The translations under genes and the position numbers were made by a program. From the NCBI RefSeq assembly GCF_903815225.1, contig NZ_LR813084.1, forward strand, positions 1,096,501-1,160,500: DNA of 64,000 nt. Reading direction: 5' to 3'. The notes under the pieces are model-generated. The model was not told where the DNA came from, made no database searches, and saw only the letters and a program-made list of their open reading frames with translations. Below are positions 51,019-60,335 of this stretch, one piece after another. The DNA comes from Delftia tsuruhatensis (GTDB lineage Bacteria > Pseudomonadota > Gammaproteobacteria > Burkholderiales > Burkholderiaceae_C). Positions within the stretch are counted from its first letter, which is position 1; each line of letters opens with the position of its first letter.

Positions 51019-52584
51019 ATGGTGTCCGTACTCCCCCTGCCCCTGCGTTGCGACCAGACATCCGCCTGGCCTGCGTTGCACCAGCATGCCGATGGCCTGC
51101 GCCAATGTTTCGATCTGCGCCATGCCTTTGCCGAGGACCCGGGCCGGTTCGCACGTTTCAGCCAGGAAGCGCCCCACTGCTTCGCGGACCTGTCCAAGAA
51201 CCTCTGGGATGCACAGGCCGAAGGGTTGCTGCTGCGGCTGGCGCGGGAATGCGGGGTGGAGCGCCAGCGCGATGCGATGTTCGGCGGCGAGCACATCAAT
51301 GGCAGCGAGGGCAGGGCCGTGCTGCACACGCTGCTGCGCAGCCCGCGCGGCGAGGCGCCGCCGGGCCTGGCCTGGGCCCTGGACCAGGTGCACGAAACCC
51401 TGGATGCCATGCTGGCCCATGCCGAGCGTGTGCGCGCCGATGCCGATATCACCGACGTGGTGTGCCTGGGCATCGGTGGCTCGGGCCTGGGGCCGCAGAT
51501 GGCCGTGCAGGCCTTGCAGGGCCTGTGCGACGGACAGCGGCGCATGCATTTCGTCTCGAATGTGGACGGGCACGCGCTGCAGCCCGTGCTCGGCAGGGTG
51601 CGGCCGCGCAACACGCTGTTCATCGTGGCCTCCAAGGTCTTCAACACGCAGGAGACGCTGGCCAATGCGCGCAGCGCACTGGAGTGGTTCCGTGCCCAGG
51701 GCAGTGGCGAGGAGGTGTCCCGGCATTTCGTGGCGCTGACCACCAATGCCCCGGCGGCCGCGCAGATGGGCATCACCACCACCTTCGGCTTCTGGGACTG
51801 GGTGGGCGGCCGTTATTCCCTGTGGTCGGCGATCGGATTGCCCGTGGCCATCGCCGTGGGCGCACAGGCCTTTCGCGCGCTGCTGGCCGGCGCACATGCC
51901 ATGGACACGCACTTTCGCCAGGCCCCGCTGCAGGCCAACCTGCCCGTGCGCCTGGGATTGCTCGATGTCTGGAACCGCAACCTGCTCGGCTTTGCCAGCC
52001 GCTGCATCGCGCCCTACCACGCGGGGCTGCGGCGCCTGCCGGCCTATCTGCAGCAGCTGGAGATGGAGAGCAATGGCAAGCGCGTGGACCGGCAGGGCCG
52101 GCCGCTGGCGCAGGGTTCGGCGCCCGTGCTCTGGGGCGAGCCGGGCACGGATGGCCAGCATGCCTTCTTCCAGATGCTGCACCAGGGCAGCGACATCGTG
52201 CCGCTGGAGATCATCGCCGTGCGCAGGCCCTCGCATGGCCTGCCCGGCCACCATGAGCAGCTGCTGGCCAATGCCCTGGCCCAGGCGCAGGCCCTGATGC
52301 AGGGCCGCTCCTGCGAAGACGGACACCGCCACTTTCCCGGCAACCGGCCCAGCACGTTCATGCTGCTGGAGGCGCTCACGCCTGCGGCGCTGGGCGCGCT
52401 GATTGCACTGCAGGAACACCGTGTGTTCGTGGCGGGCGCGCTGTGGGGCATCAACAGTTTCGACCAGTGGGGGGTGGAGCTGGGCAAGCTGCTGGCGCGC
52501 GACCTGCAGCCACGCCTGGCCAGCGGGAATGTGGCGGGTCTCGATGCCTCGACCGCGGGATTGCTGCAGCGCCTGAGGGCCTGA
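51019..52584 (+). CDS. pgi: Glucose-6-phosphate isomerase
   Basis: A 521-residue isomerase. Blocks seen are HETLDAMLAHAERVR, VCLGIGGSGLGPQMAVQAL, GRYSLWSAIGLPVA, the second-signature-like LWGEPGTDGQHAFFQMLHQG (catalytic residues) and GINSFDQWGVELGKLLA. It interconverts fructose 6-phosphate and glucose 6-phosphate. Being divergent from zwf and near a polyol/fructose pathway, it most likely runs from F6P to G6P in this organism. The stop codon lies in a hairpin shared with the convergent lactonase gene. Confidence 0.97.
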   Translation: MVSVLPLPLRCDQTSAWPALHQHADGLRQCFDLRHAFAEDPGRFARFSQEAPHCFADLSKNLWDAQAEGLLLRLARECGVERQRDAMFGGEHINGSEGRAVLHTLLRSPRGEAPPGLAWALDQVHETLDAMLAHAERVRADADITDVVCLGIGGSGLGPQMAVQALQGLCDGQRRMHFVSNVDGHALQPVLGRVRPRNTLFIVASKVFNTQETLANARSALEWFRAQGSGEEVSRHFVALTTNAPAAAQMGITTTFGFWDWVGGRYSLWSAIGLPVAIAVGAQAFRALLAGAHAMDTHFRQAPLQANLPVRLGLLDVWNRNLLGFASRCIAPYHAGLRRLPAYLQQLEMESNGKRVDRQGRPLAQGSAPVLWGEPGTDGQHAFFQMLHQGSDIVPLEIIAVRRPSHGLPGHHEQLLANALAQAQALMQGRSCEDGHRHFPGNRPSTFMLLEALTPAALGALIALQEHRVFVAGALWGINSFDQWGVELGKLLARDLQPRLASGNVAGLDASTAGLLQRLRA

Positions 52585-52625
52585 GCCTCTCGACACCCCG
52601 GGAGGTCCGGGCGAGGGCTCAGGCC
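52578..52625. other. Inverted repeat spanning both stops of the convergent pgi and lactonase genes
   Basis: GGCCTGAGCC (52578-52587) and GGCTCAGGCC (52616-52625) form a perfect 10-bp stem around a 28-base loop that has its own CCCGG/CCGGG pairing. Both stop codons lie within it. There is no T-tract, so it is not a standard terminator, but it may slow or separate the converging transcripts. Confidence 0.4.
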
Positions 52626-53521
52626 TCGCGAAAGGCGTTCACCGGCAGGCCGGGGACATCGACGCGGCATTCCATCAGCGCGCCGGCCGGCACGGGCGCC
52701 GTGTGCTCGGCCTCGGGCCGCCCATGGCCGGCCGAGGTGATGTACAGCGTGCGCAGGTCCTCGCCACCAAAGCAGACCATGGTGGGGCAGCGCACGGGGG
52801 TGTCCAGGCGCAGCAGCACCTCGCCTTCGGGGTTCAGCTGCAGCACGCAGCCGCCTTCGTACATGGCCACCCAGTAGTTGCCCCGGGCATCGACGCTGGC
52901 GCCGTCGGGGCGTCCGCCATACAGCCGGCCTTCGGTCTTGGGCGCGAAGGCCTTCCACAGCGAGCGCGTGCCCAGCGTGCCCGAATCCAGGTCGAAGACG
53001 AAGCGGTCGATGCGGTGGGCGGGCGTGTCGGCCCAGTACATCCAGGCGTCGTCGGGGCTGAAGGCCAGGCCGTTGGCCGTGGTGCAGTCTCCGGCCATGC
53101 GCTGCACGGCATAGCCGCCGGCACCGTCCGCGCGCAGGCTCCACAGCGCAGCGTCGGGCGAGGTCTTGGGCGAGAACAGCGATCCGGCCCACAGCCGTCC
53201 CGCGCGGTCGCAGCGTCCGTCGTTGAGGCGCAGCTGGCGCGGGTCGTGGTCCAGGCGGGCAATCATGTCGGTGCGGCCCGTGGCGGTGTCCAGCAGGCCG
53301 AATCCATCGCGCAGGCCCACGACGATGCGGCCCCGGTCCGTGGGGGCGCAGCAGCCCGGCTCGCTGGGCGTGGCCCAGCTGCGGTGCACGCCGCTGGCCG
53401 GCTCCCAGGAGTGGATGCGCAGCCCCTGGATGTCGCACCAGTAGAGCTGCCGCTCACCGGGGTGCCAGAAGGGGGATTCGCCGAGGGCGCTCGGCGGAAC
53501 GGGAATGCGCTGCACGGCCAT
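52619..53521 (-). CDS. SMP-30/gluconolactonase/LRE-family lactonase
   Basis: A 300-residue six-bladed propeller protein. Metal-site residues are seen in LGESPFWHPGERQLYWCDI (Glu), RLNDGRCDRAGRLWAGS (Asn/Asp region), TTANGLAFSPDDAWMYWADT (Asn, Asp) and GRPDGASVDARGNYWVAM. Family members hydrolyse sugar lactones (glucono-, xylono-, arabinono-lactone). In this locus it could hydrolyse the Zwf product or a lactone from polyol or aldose oxidation; 6-phosphogluconolactonase activity is not typical of the family. It is divergent from the polyol importer operon. The start was set at MAVQRIPVPPSALGESPF. Confidence 0.87.
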   Translation of the reverse strand: MAVQRIPVPPSALGESPFWHPGERQLYWCDIQGLRIHSWEPASGVHRSWATPSEPGCCAPTDRGRIVVGLRDGFGLLDTATGRTDMIARLDHDPRQLRLNDGRCDRAGRLWAGSLFSPKTSPDAALWSLRADGAGGYAVQRMAGDCTTANGLAFSPDDAWMYWADTPAHRIDRFVFDLDSGTLGTRSLWKAFAPKTEGRLYGGRPDGASVDARGNYWVAMYEGGCVLQLNPEGEVLLRLDTPVRCPTMVCFGGEDLRTLYITSAGHGRPEAEHTAPVPAGALMECRVDVPGLPVNAFREA

Positions 53522-53616
53522 GGTCTGCCTCGGGGAAGTGGACGACCTCGATTCTAGAAGGCATGGCGAAGCCGCCCTGTTGGAAGATGGTTTGATGCAG
53601 TCGGTAAGGGATATCA

Positions 53617-53650
53617 CGGCATTGCATGTGCATAAAAGTATCGGTATTGC
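53617..53650 (+). promoter_or_regulatory. Direct repeats upstream of the polyol operon, candidate AraC-type site
   Basis: CGGCATTGC (53617-53625) recurs as CGGTATTGC (53642-53650), 25 bp apart and in the same orientation. The palindrome CGGCATGCCG (53650-53659) follows directly. The sites are about 110-140 bp before the smoE ATG, in the 238-bp gap between the lactonase and importer genes. A CACAAT at 53686-53691 could be the -10 box and lacks a good -35, as expected for an activator-dependent promoter. AraC proteins typically bind such direct repeats. Confidence 0.4.
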
Positions 53651-53759
53651 GGCATGCCGTACCAATCCCGGACTCAGGCCATCGCCACAATGAACCAGCC
53701 GCGGCGGGATGGGACGCCGTGGTCCGGCACCCAAAACACCAGGGAATCAGGAGACACAG

Positions 53760-55070
53760 ATGCACAGATCGCTCAAGGCCGGCGTCACGCTGGTCATGGC
53801 CGCCACGGCGCTGGTGGCGCAGGCCGGCACCGAACTCGTGATCGCCACCGTGAACAACGGCCACATGATCGAGATGCAAAAGCTCTCCTCCCACTTCGAG
53901 AAGGCCCACCCCGGCGTCACGCTCAAGTGGGTGGCCCTGGAGGAAGGCGTGCTGCGCCAGCGCGTGACCACCGACATCGCCACCCGGGGTGGCCAGTTCG
54001 ACGTGATGACCGTGGGGATCTACGAGGTGCCGATCTGGTCGAGGAAAGGCTGGCTGCAGCCCATCGTCACCGACGCAGCGTACGACGCGGGCGACCTGCT
54101 GCCCACGATCCGCGAGGGGCTGTCGCATGAGGGCAGGCTCTACGCTGCTCCCTTCTACGGCGAAGGTTCCATGCTGATGTACCGCAAGGATCTGGCGGAC
54201 AGGGCGGGCTTTGCGATGCCTGAGCAGCCCAGCTGGGAGCAGGTGCGGCAGTTCGCTGCCAAGGTCCACGATCCCGAGGCCGGCGTCTATGGCATCTGCC
54301 TGCGCGGCAAGCCGGGCTGGGGCGACAACATGGCCTTGATCACGACCATGGCCAACACCCATGGTGGCCAGTGGTTCGACATGCAATGGAAGCCGCAGCT
54401 CGACACACCGGCATGGAAGAAGGCCGTGGGTCTGTACGTGGACCTGATGAAGGCCTACGGTCCACCGGGCGCCTCGGCCAACAGCTTCAACGAGAACCTG
54501 GCACTGTTCAACGAAGGCAAGTGCGGCGCCTGGGTCGACGCGAGCATCGCGGCCTCGTTCGTCAGCGATCCCCGGCAGTCCAAGGTGGCCGACAAGGTGG
54601 CCTATGCGGCCGCGCCCGTGGCCAGCACGCCCAAGGGGGCGGCCTGGCTGTGGACCTGGAACCTGGCCATTCCCGCCAGCTCGAAGAAGGCCGACATGGC
54701 CCAGGCCTTCGTGAAGTGGGCGACCTCCAAGGCCTATGTGCAACTGGTCGCGCATGAGCAGGGGTGGCGCGCCGTGCCCACGGGCACGCGCCAGTCGACC
54801 TATGCCAATACCGAGTTCCAGAAGGTCGCCGGTTTTGCCGCGGCCGAGAAGCGCGCCATCGACAGCGTGAGCCTGACCGATGCGACCGAACCCCGCTCGC
54901 CCTATGTCGGCGTGCAGTATGTGGCCATTCCCGAATTCCAGGCCATCGGCATCGCCGTGGGCCAGCAGATGGCCGCTGCGCTGTCGGGGAAGGTTACGGT
55001 GGAGCAGGCGCTCAAGGCCTCGCAGGCGCTGACCGAACGCGAGATGCGCAAAAGCGGCTACTACAAGTGA
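53760..55070 (+). CDS. smoE: Polyol (sorbitol/mannitol-type) ABC importer binding protein
   Basis: A 436-residue extracellular binding protein, family 1. The start at 53760 follows AGGAGA by six bases. The signal peptide is about residues 1-22 (LVMAATALVAQAG). The mature region TELVIATVNNGHMIEMQKLS and later APFYGEGSMLMYRKDLADRAG, GKPGWGDNMALITTMANTHG and the terminal TEREMRKSGYYK are typical of SmoE/MtlE. It captures a hexitol or pentitol in the periplasm. It opens the operon smoE-smoF-smoG-smoK-dalD-kinase-araC. Confidence 0.9.
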   Translation: MHRSLKAGVTLVMAATALVAQAGTELVIATVNNGHMIEMQKLSSHFEKAHPGVTLKWVALEEGVLRQRVTTDIATRGGQFDVMTVGIYEVPIWSRKGWLQPIVTDAAYDAGDLLPTIREGLSHEGRLYAAPFYGEGSMLMYRKDLADRAGFAMPEQPSWEQVRQFAAKVHDPEAGVYGICLRGKPGWGDNMALITTMANTHGGQWFDMQWKPQLDTPAWKKAVGLYVDLMKAYGPPGASANSFNENLALFNEGKCGAWVDASIAASFVSDPRQSKVADKVAYAAAPVASTPKGAAWLWTWNLAIPASSKKADMAQAFVKWATSKAYVQLVAHEQGWRAVPTGTRQSTYANTEFQKVAGFAAAEKRAIDSVSLTDATEPRSPYVGVQYVAIPEFQAIGIAVGQQMAAALSGKVTVEQALKASQALTEREMRKSGYYK

Positions 55071-55091
55071 CCGCCGACGGGATGCCTGACC

Positions 55092-55949
55092 ATGAACCGT
55101 CTCCTGCCCCGTGTGCTTATGGCGCCTGCCGTGGCCGCGCTTTTGTGCTGGATGCTCGTGCCGCTGCTCATGACGATCTACTTTTCGTTCGTCAATTACA
55201 ACCTGCTGCAGCCCGGCGAGCACCCCTTCAATGGCTGGAGCAACTACGCCTTCTTCATCACCGACCCGGACTTCCTGCCCGCGGTGTGGAACACGCTGCT
55301 GTTCCTGGGCAGTGTGCTGCTGATCACCCTGGTGCTGGGTGTGCTGATCGCGCTGCTGGTCAACGAGCCGTTTCCGGGGCGCGGCGCCGTGCGGGTGCTG
55401 CTGATCTCGCCGTTCTTCGTCATGCCCACGGTCAACGCGCTGCTGTGGAAGCACATGATGATGAACCCGATCTACGGCGTGCTGGCCAGCCTGTGGCGGA
55501 CCCTGGGCCTGCAGCCCGTGGACTGGCTCACCGAGGTGCCGCTGCTGTCCATCATCGTCATGGTCTCCTGGCAGTGGCTGCCCTTCGCCTGTCTGATCTT
55601 CATCACCTCGCTGCAGTCGCTGGACCGCGAGCAGATGGAGGCCGCGCGCATGGATGGCGCCAACGCGCTGCAGCGCTTTCGCCATCTCACGCTGCCGCAT
55701 CTGGCGCGGCCCATGGCGGTGGTGGTGATGATCGAGATGATCTTCCTGCTCAGCGTGTTCGCCGAGATCGCCATCACCACGGCGGGTGGTCCTGGCAACG
55801 AAAGCACCAACCTGACCTACCTGATCTACAAGCAGTCGCTGATGAACTTCGATGTGGGAGTGGCCTCGGCCGGCGCGCTGTTCGCCGTGGTGCTGGCCAA
55901 CATCGTCGCCATCTTCCTGATCCGCATCGTCGGCAAGAACCTGGACTGA
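55092..55949 (+). CDS. smoF: Polyol ABC importer permease 1
   Basis: A 285-residue MalF-type permease with six helices. The N-terminal segment ends in MTIYFSFVNYNLL, followed by GWSNYAFFITDPDFLPAVWNT, the EAA-like loop EAARMDGANALQRFRHLTLP and EIAITTAGGPGNESTNLTYL, all standard for SmoF/MtlF. It pairs with the following SmoG-type permease in the inner membrane. It is 21 bp after smoE and 4 bp before smoG. Confidence 0.92.
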   Translation: MNRLLPRVLMAPAVAALLCWMLVPLLMTIYFSFVNYNLLQPGEHPFNGWSNYAFFITDPDFLPAVWNTLLFLGSVLLITLVLGVLIALLVNEPFPGRGAVRVLLISPFFVMPTVNALLWKHMMMNPIYGVLASLWRTLGLQPVDWLTEVPLLSIIVMVSWQWLPFACLIFITSLQSLDREQMEAARMDGANALQRFRHLTLPHLARPMAVVVMIEMIFLLSVFAEIAITTAGGPGNESTNLTYLIYKQSLMNFDVGVASAGALFAVVLANIVAIFLIRIVGKNLD

Positions 55950-55953
55950 GCGC

Positions 55954-56775
<822 letters not shown>

Positions 56776-56797
56776 CGCCCTGTTTGCAGGAAACACC

Positions 56798-57853
56798 ATG
56801 GCCTATCTGGAACTCCGGGACCTTCGCAAGAACTACGGTGGCGCGCAGGTCGTGCGCGGCGTGGATCTGTCCATCGAGCAGGGTGAATTCATCGTCTTTG
56901 TCGGTCCCTCGGGCTGCGGGAAATCCACGCTGCTGCGCCTGATCGCGGGGCTGGAGACCATCAGCTCGGGACAATTGCTGCTCGACGGGCGCGACATCAC
57001 GCATGCAGCGTCGGGCAAGCGCGATCTGGCCATGGTGTTCCAGAGCTATGCGCTGTATCCGCACATGAGCGTGTACGACAACATGTCCTTCGCGTTGCGC
57101 CTGGCCGGCGTGCCACGCGAGGAAATCCGGCGCAAGGTCGGGCAGGCGGCCGAGTCGCTGCATCTCACGCCCTACCTGGAGCGCAGGCCACGCGACCTGT
57201 CGGGCGGGCAGCGCCAGCGCGTGGCCATAGGCCGGGCCATCGTGCGTGCGCCCAAGGTGTTCCTGTTCGACGAACCGCTGTCCAACCTCGACGCGGCCTT
57301 GCGCGGCAATACGCGGGTGGAAATCCACAAGCTGCACAAGGCCCTGGGCGCCACCACCATCTATGTCACCCATGACCAGGTGGAGGCAATGACCCTGGCC
57401 GACCGCGTGGTGGTGCTGCGCGATGGGGGCATCGAGCAGGTGGGGGCACCGCTGGCGCTCTACGATCGCCCGGCCAACCAGTTCGTCGCCCGGTTCATCG
57501 GCATGCCGTCGATGAACCTGATCGACTCCGACAACCTGCCCGCTTTCTGCGAAAGCATGCAGGTCAGATTGCCTCTGGACGGCGCCACATTGGGCATACG
57601 TCCCGAGGCGTTGCGCGTGACGCGGGCGCAGGACGGTGGCGCTGCTATCCGTCAGGTGCTGGGGCGCGTGGAACTGATCGAGGCGCTGGGCGCGGACACG
57701 CTGATCCATGTGAATGCGGGTGGCGCACAACTCATTGCACGCCAGGCCGAGCGCACACCCATGGCGGTGGGTGACGCGGTGTCGCTGGCGCTGGAGCCCG
57801 GCTGCACCGTGCACCTGTTCGACCGCCAGGGCCGGGCGCTGGCGAGTCCTTGA
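56798..57853 (+). CDS. smoK: Polyol ABC importer ATPase (MalK/UgpC type)
   Basis: A 351-residue ATPase. Walker A is GPSGCGKST with Lys42, the Q-loop MVFQSYALYPHMSVYDNMSF, the signature LSGGQRQRVAIGRAI, Walker B VFLFDEPLSNLDAALR and the H-loop VTHDQVEAMTLADRV. A TOBE-type regulatory domain follows (LGIRPEALRVT, EALGADTLIHVN). These are the features of CUT1 sugar/polyol importers. It lies between smoG and the polyol dehydrogenase gene, 60 bp before the latter. Confidence 0.93.
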   Translation: MAYLELRDLRKNYGGAQVVRGVDLSIEQGEFIVFVGPSGCGKSTLLRLIAGLETISSGQLLLDGRDITHAASGKRDLAMVFQSYALYPHMSVYDNMSFALRLAGVPREEIRRKVGQAAESLHLTPYLERRPRDLSGGQRQRVAIGRAIVRAPKVFLFDEPLSNLDAALRGNTRVEIHKLHKALGATTIYVTHDQVEAMTLADRVVVLRDGGIEQVGAPLALYDRPANQFVARFIGMPSMNLIDSDNLPAFCESMQVRLPLDGATLGIRPEALRVTRAQDGGAAIRQVLGRVELIEALGADTLIHVNAGGAQLIARQAERTPMAVGDAVSLALEPGCTVHLFDRQGRALASP

Positions 57854-57913
57854 GCGGAAATTCCCGCAAGCCGCCCGGGCGACTTGTCTTTTCCTCCATC
57901 CCTTCGGGAAACC

Positions 57914-59362
57914 ATGAACGCGACTGTCCTGTCTTCTTCCGGCCCCACGGTGCTGCACCTGGGTCTGGGCTCCTTCCATCGCGCGCATCAGGCCGCCTAT
58001 CTTCAGCGCCTGATCGACGCGGGCGACACGCAGTGGGCGCTGGTGGGGGCCAACCTGCGCCCCGACATGACGCAAACGCTGGACGCTCTCGCGCGCCAGG
58101 GTGGGGCCTACACACTGGAGACCATTGCGCCCGATGGCGAGGTGCGCTACCAGCGCATCGAGGCCCTGCGGGAGGTGATCGCCCACGCGCCCGGGCTGGC
58201 AGCCGTGGTCGCGCGGGGGGCAGAGGCCGCCACGCGCATCATTTCCTTCACCGTGACCGAGGCGGGCTACTGCCTTGACGGCAGCGGCGTGCTCGATGCC
58301 TCGAACCCCGAGCTGGCGGCCGACGTCGCACGAGCACGGCAAGGGCAGGTGGGCCAGACCATCCATGGCGTGCTGTGCGCCATTCTTCAGGCGCGTTGCC
58401 GGGCACAGACCGGGCCGGTCACGCTGCTGAGCTGCGACAACCTGCGCCACAACGGCGATCGCCTGCGTGCCGGCCTCATGGCCTTTCTGCAACTGGCGCA
58501 GCTGCAGGATCTGGCCCGATGGGCCGAGCGCAACGTCAGCTGCCCCAACGCCATGGTCGACCGCATCACGCCGCGACCTCCTTCTGAGCTGCGGGCGCGG
58601 GTGCGTGCCGCGACGGGCTGGGACGATGCCGCGCCGGTCATGGCCGAAAGCTTCACGCAGTGGGTGATCGAGGACCGCTTCATCGCGGGCCGGCCGGCCT
58701 GGGAGCGCGTGGGCGTGGAAATGGTGGCGTCCGTGGCGCCGTACGAGGAGGCCAAGATCCGCATCCTCAACGCCAGCCACAGCTGCATCGCCTGGGCAGG
58801 AACGCTGGCGGGCCAGCGCTTCATCCATGAAGGCATTGCCATGCCGGCGATACGCAAGATGGCCTGGGACTATGTGACGCAGGACGTGATCGCCTGCCTG
58901 GCGGTGCCCGGCCAGCCGTCCGCGCTTGACCTGCCGGCCTACCGGGACACGGTATTGGAGCGCTTCGGCAATGCGGCCCTGTGCGATACCAACCAGCGCG
59001 TGGCTGCCGACGGCTTCGCCAAGATCCCTGGCTTCATCGCACCGACCGTGCGCGAGCGCCTCGCGCAGAAGGCGCCGGTGGATGCCGTGGCCATGCTGCC
59101 CGCGCTGTTCCTGGCCTTTCTCCAGCGCTGGCACCATGGCACACTGCCGTATGCATACGAGGATCAGGCCATGGACCCCGTGGCGGCGCATGCCATCTGC
59201 GCGGCGGCCGATCCGGTGGCGGCGCTTTGCGCCCAGCCATCGTTGTGGGGGGCGGCTGCGGGCCATCCTCGCCTCGTGGAAGCGGTGCGGCGCGCCACGG
59301 ACCGCCTGCATGCCTGCATGCCTTCATCCGTCAAGCAGCAAGGTGGTTGCGCATGCGCATAG
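57914..59362 (+). CDS. dalD: D-arabinitol 4-dehydrogenase (polyol dehydrogenase, mannitol dehydrogenase family)
   Basis: A 482-residue long-chain polyol dehydrogenase. The NAD-binding opening is LHLGLGSFHRAHQAAYL, followed by FTVTEAGYCLDGSG, LLSCDNLRHNGDRL, CPNAMVDRITPRPP and the catalytic Lys281/Asn286/His289 in EEAKIRILNASHSCIAWAG. The wording of these blocks fits DalD (D-arabinitol to D-xylulose) more closely than the MtlD mannitol 2-dehydrogenases. Characterised DalD enzymes also oxidise D-mannitol to D-fructose, which would suit the kinase and Pgi/Zwf genes nearby. It overlaps the kinase gene by 10 bp. Confidence 0.88.
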   Translation: MNATVLSSSGPTVLHLGLGSFHRAHQAAYLQRLIDAGDTQWALVGANLRPDMTQTLDALARQGGAYTLETIAPDGEVRYQRIEALREVIAHAPGLAAVVARGAEAATRIISFTVTEAGYCLDGSGVLDASNPELAADVARARQGQVGQTIHGVLCAILQARCRAQTGPVTLLSCDNLRHNGDRLRAGLMAFLQLAQLQDLARWAERNVSCPNAMVDRITPRPPSELRARVRAATGWDDAAPVMAESFTQWVIEDRFIAGRPAWERVGVEMVASVAPYEEAKIRILNASHSCIAWAGTLAGQRFIHEGIAMPAIRKMAWDYVTQDVIACLAVPGQPSALDLPAYRDTVLERFGNAALCDTNQRVAADGFAKIPGFIAPTVRERLAQKAPVDAVAMLPALFLAFLQRWHHGTLPYAYEDQAMDPVAAHAICAAADPVAALCAQPSLWGAAAGHPRLVEAVRRATDRLHACMPSSVKQQGGCACA

Positions 59363-60297
59363 CCGTCGTGGGCGAGGCCCTGATCGATTTCACCGCCACG
59401 GGCGGCCTGGCCTTCCAGGGCCATGAAGGAGGGGCTCCCGCGAACTGTGCCGTGGCAGCGGCGCGGCTGGGACAGGCCACGGGGCTGGTCTCGCAACTGT
59501 CCCGTGATCTCTTCGGCGAGCGCCTGTTCGCCCACCTGCAGCGCAATGGCGTGGACATGCACCTGGTGCAGCGCTGCGATGCGCCCAGCACGCTGGCCTT
59601 CGTGGAGCGCGGGCAGGACACCAATCGCTATGCCTTCTACATGCAGGGCACGGCGGACACGCTGTGGGCGCCGGCCGAATTGCCCGAGCTGCCACCGCAA
59701 TGCCGCTATCTGCAATTCGGCTCCATCGCGCTGCTGCGTGCGCCTGCGGGTCCGCGCATCCTGGACCTGGTGGCTGCACAGCGCGGGCGGCGCATCATCG
59801 CCTTCGATCCCAATGTGCGTCCCACGCTGATCGGCGATGCCGGGGCCTTCAGGCGCGACTGCATGGCCTGGGGCGGGCTGGCCGACCTGGTCAAGCTCAG
59901 CGAGGAGGACATGGCCTTCCTCACGCCGGGCGTGCCGGTGCTGGAGGCCGCCACCCATTGGCTGGCGCAGGGCGCAAGGGCCGTGGTGCTCACGCGTGGC
60001 GCTGCCGGGGCCACCTTGCTGCGTGCGGGCCGGGTGCCGCTGTCGGTGCGCCCGCCCGAGGTGGCACTGGTGGACACCATCGGCGCGGGGGATACCTTTG
60101 GCGCGGCGCTGTCGGTCGCGCTGCTGGAGCAGGGCGCCGTGCAGGCCTGCCATCTGCAGGAGCTGCCCGACATCGTCTGGCGCCGTGTGCTGCGCTTTGC
60201 CGCCACGGCCGCTGCGCTCAACTGCACGCGTGCCGGCGCCCAGCCGCCCTGGCGTGCCGAACTCGATGCCCTGCTTGCGGCCCAGCCGCACGAATAG
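59353..60297 (+). CDS. PfkB-family sugar kinase (fructokinase-like)
   Basis: A 314-residue ribokinase-fold kinase. N-terminal GEALIDFTATGGLAFQGHEGGAPANCAVAAARLG is the fructokinase-type PfkB signature 1 region, given here in two overlapping parts. VKLSEEDMAFL follows, and the C-terminal signature 2, DTIGAGDTFGAAL, carries the catalytic base Asp247. The likely substrate is fructose (to fructose 6-phosphate), judging from relatives; D-xylulose kinases are usually FGGY-type, which argues for a mannitol/fructose flux. It is co-transcribed with dalD. Confidence 0.86.
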   Translation: MRIAVVGEALIDFTATGGLAFQGHEGGAPANCAVAAARLGQATGLVSQLSRDLFGERLFAHLQRNGVDMHLVQRCDAPSTLAFVERGQDTNRYAFYMQGTADTLWAPAELPELPPQCRYLQFGSIALLRAPAGPRILDLVAAQRGRRIIAFDPNVRPTLIGDAGAFRRDCMAWGGLADLVKLSEEDMAFLTPGVPVLEAATHWLAQGARAVVLTRGAAGATLLRAGRVPLSVRPPEVALVDTIGAGDTFGAALSVALLEQGAVQACHLQELPDIVWRRVLRFAATAAALNCTRAGAQPPWRAELDALLAAQPHE

Positions 60298-60335
60298 GTG
60301 ATAGCGTTCGTCCGAGGCCACTCCAGATCCTGAAC

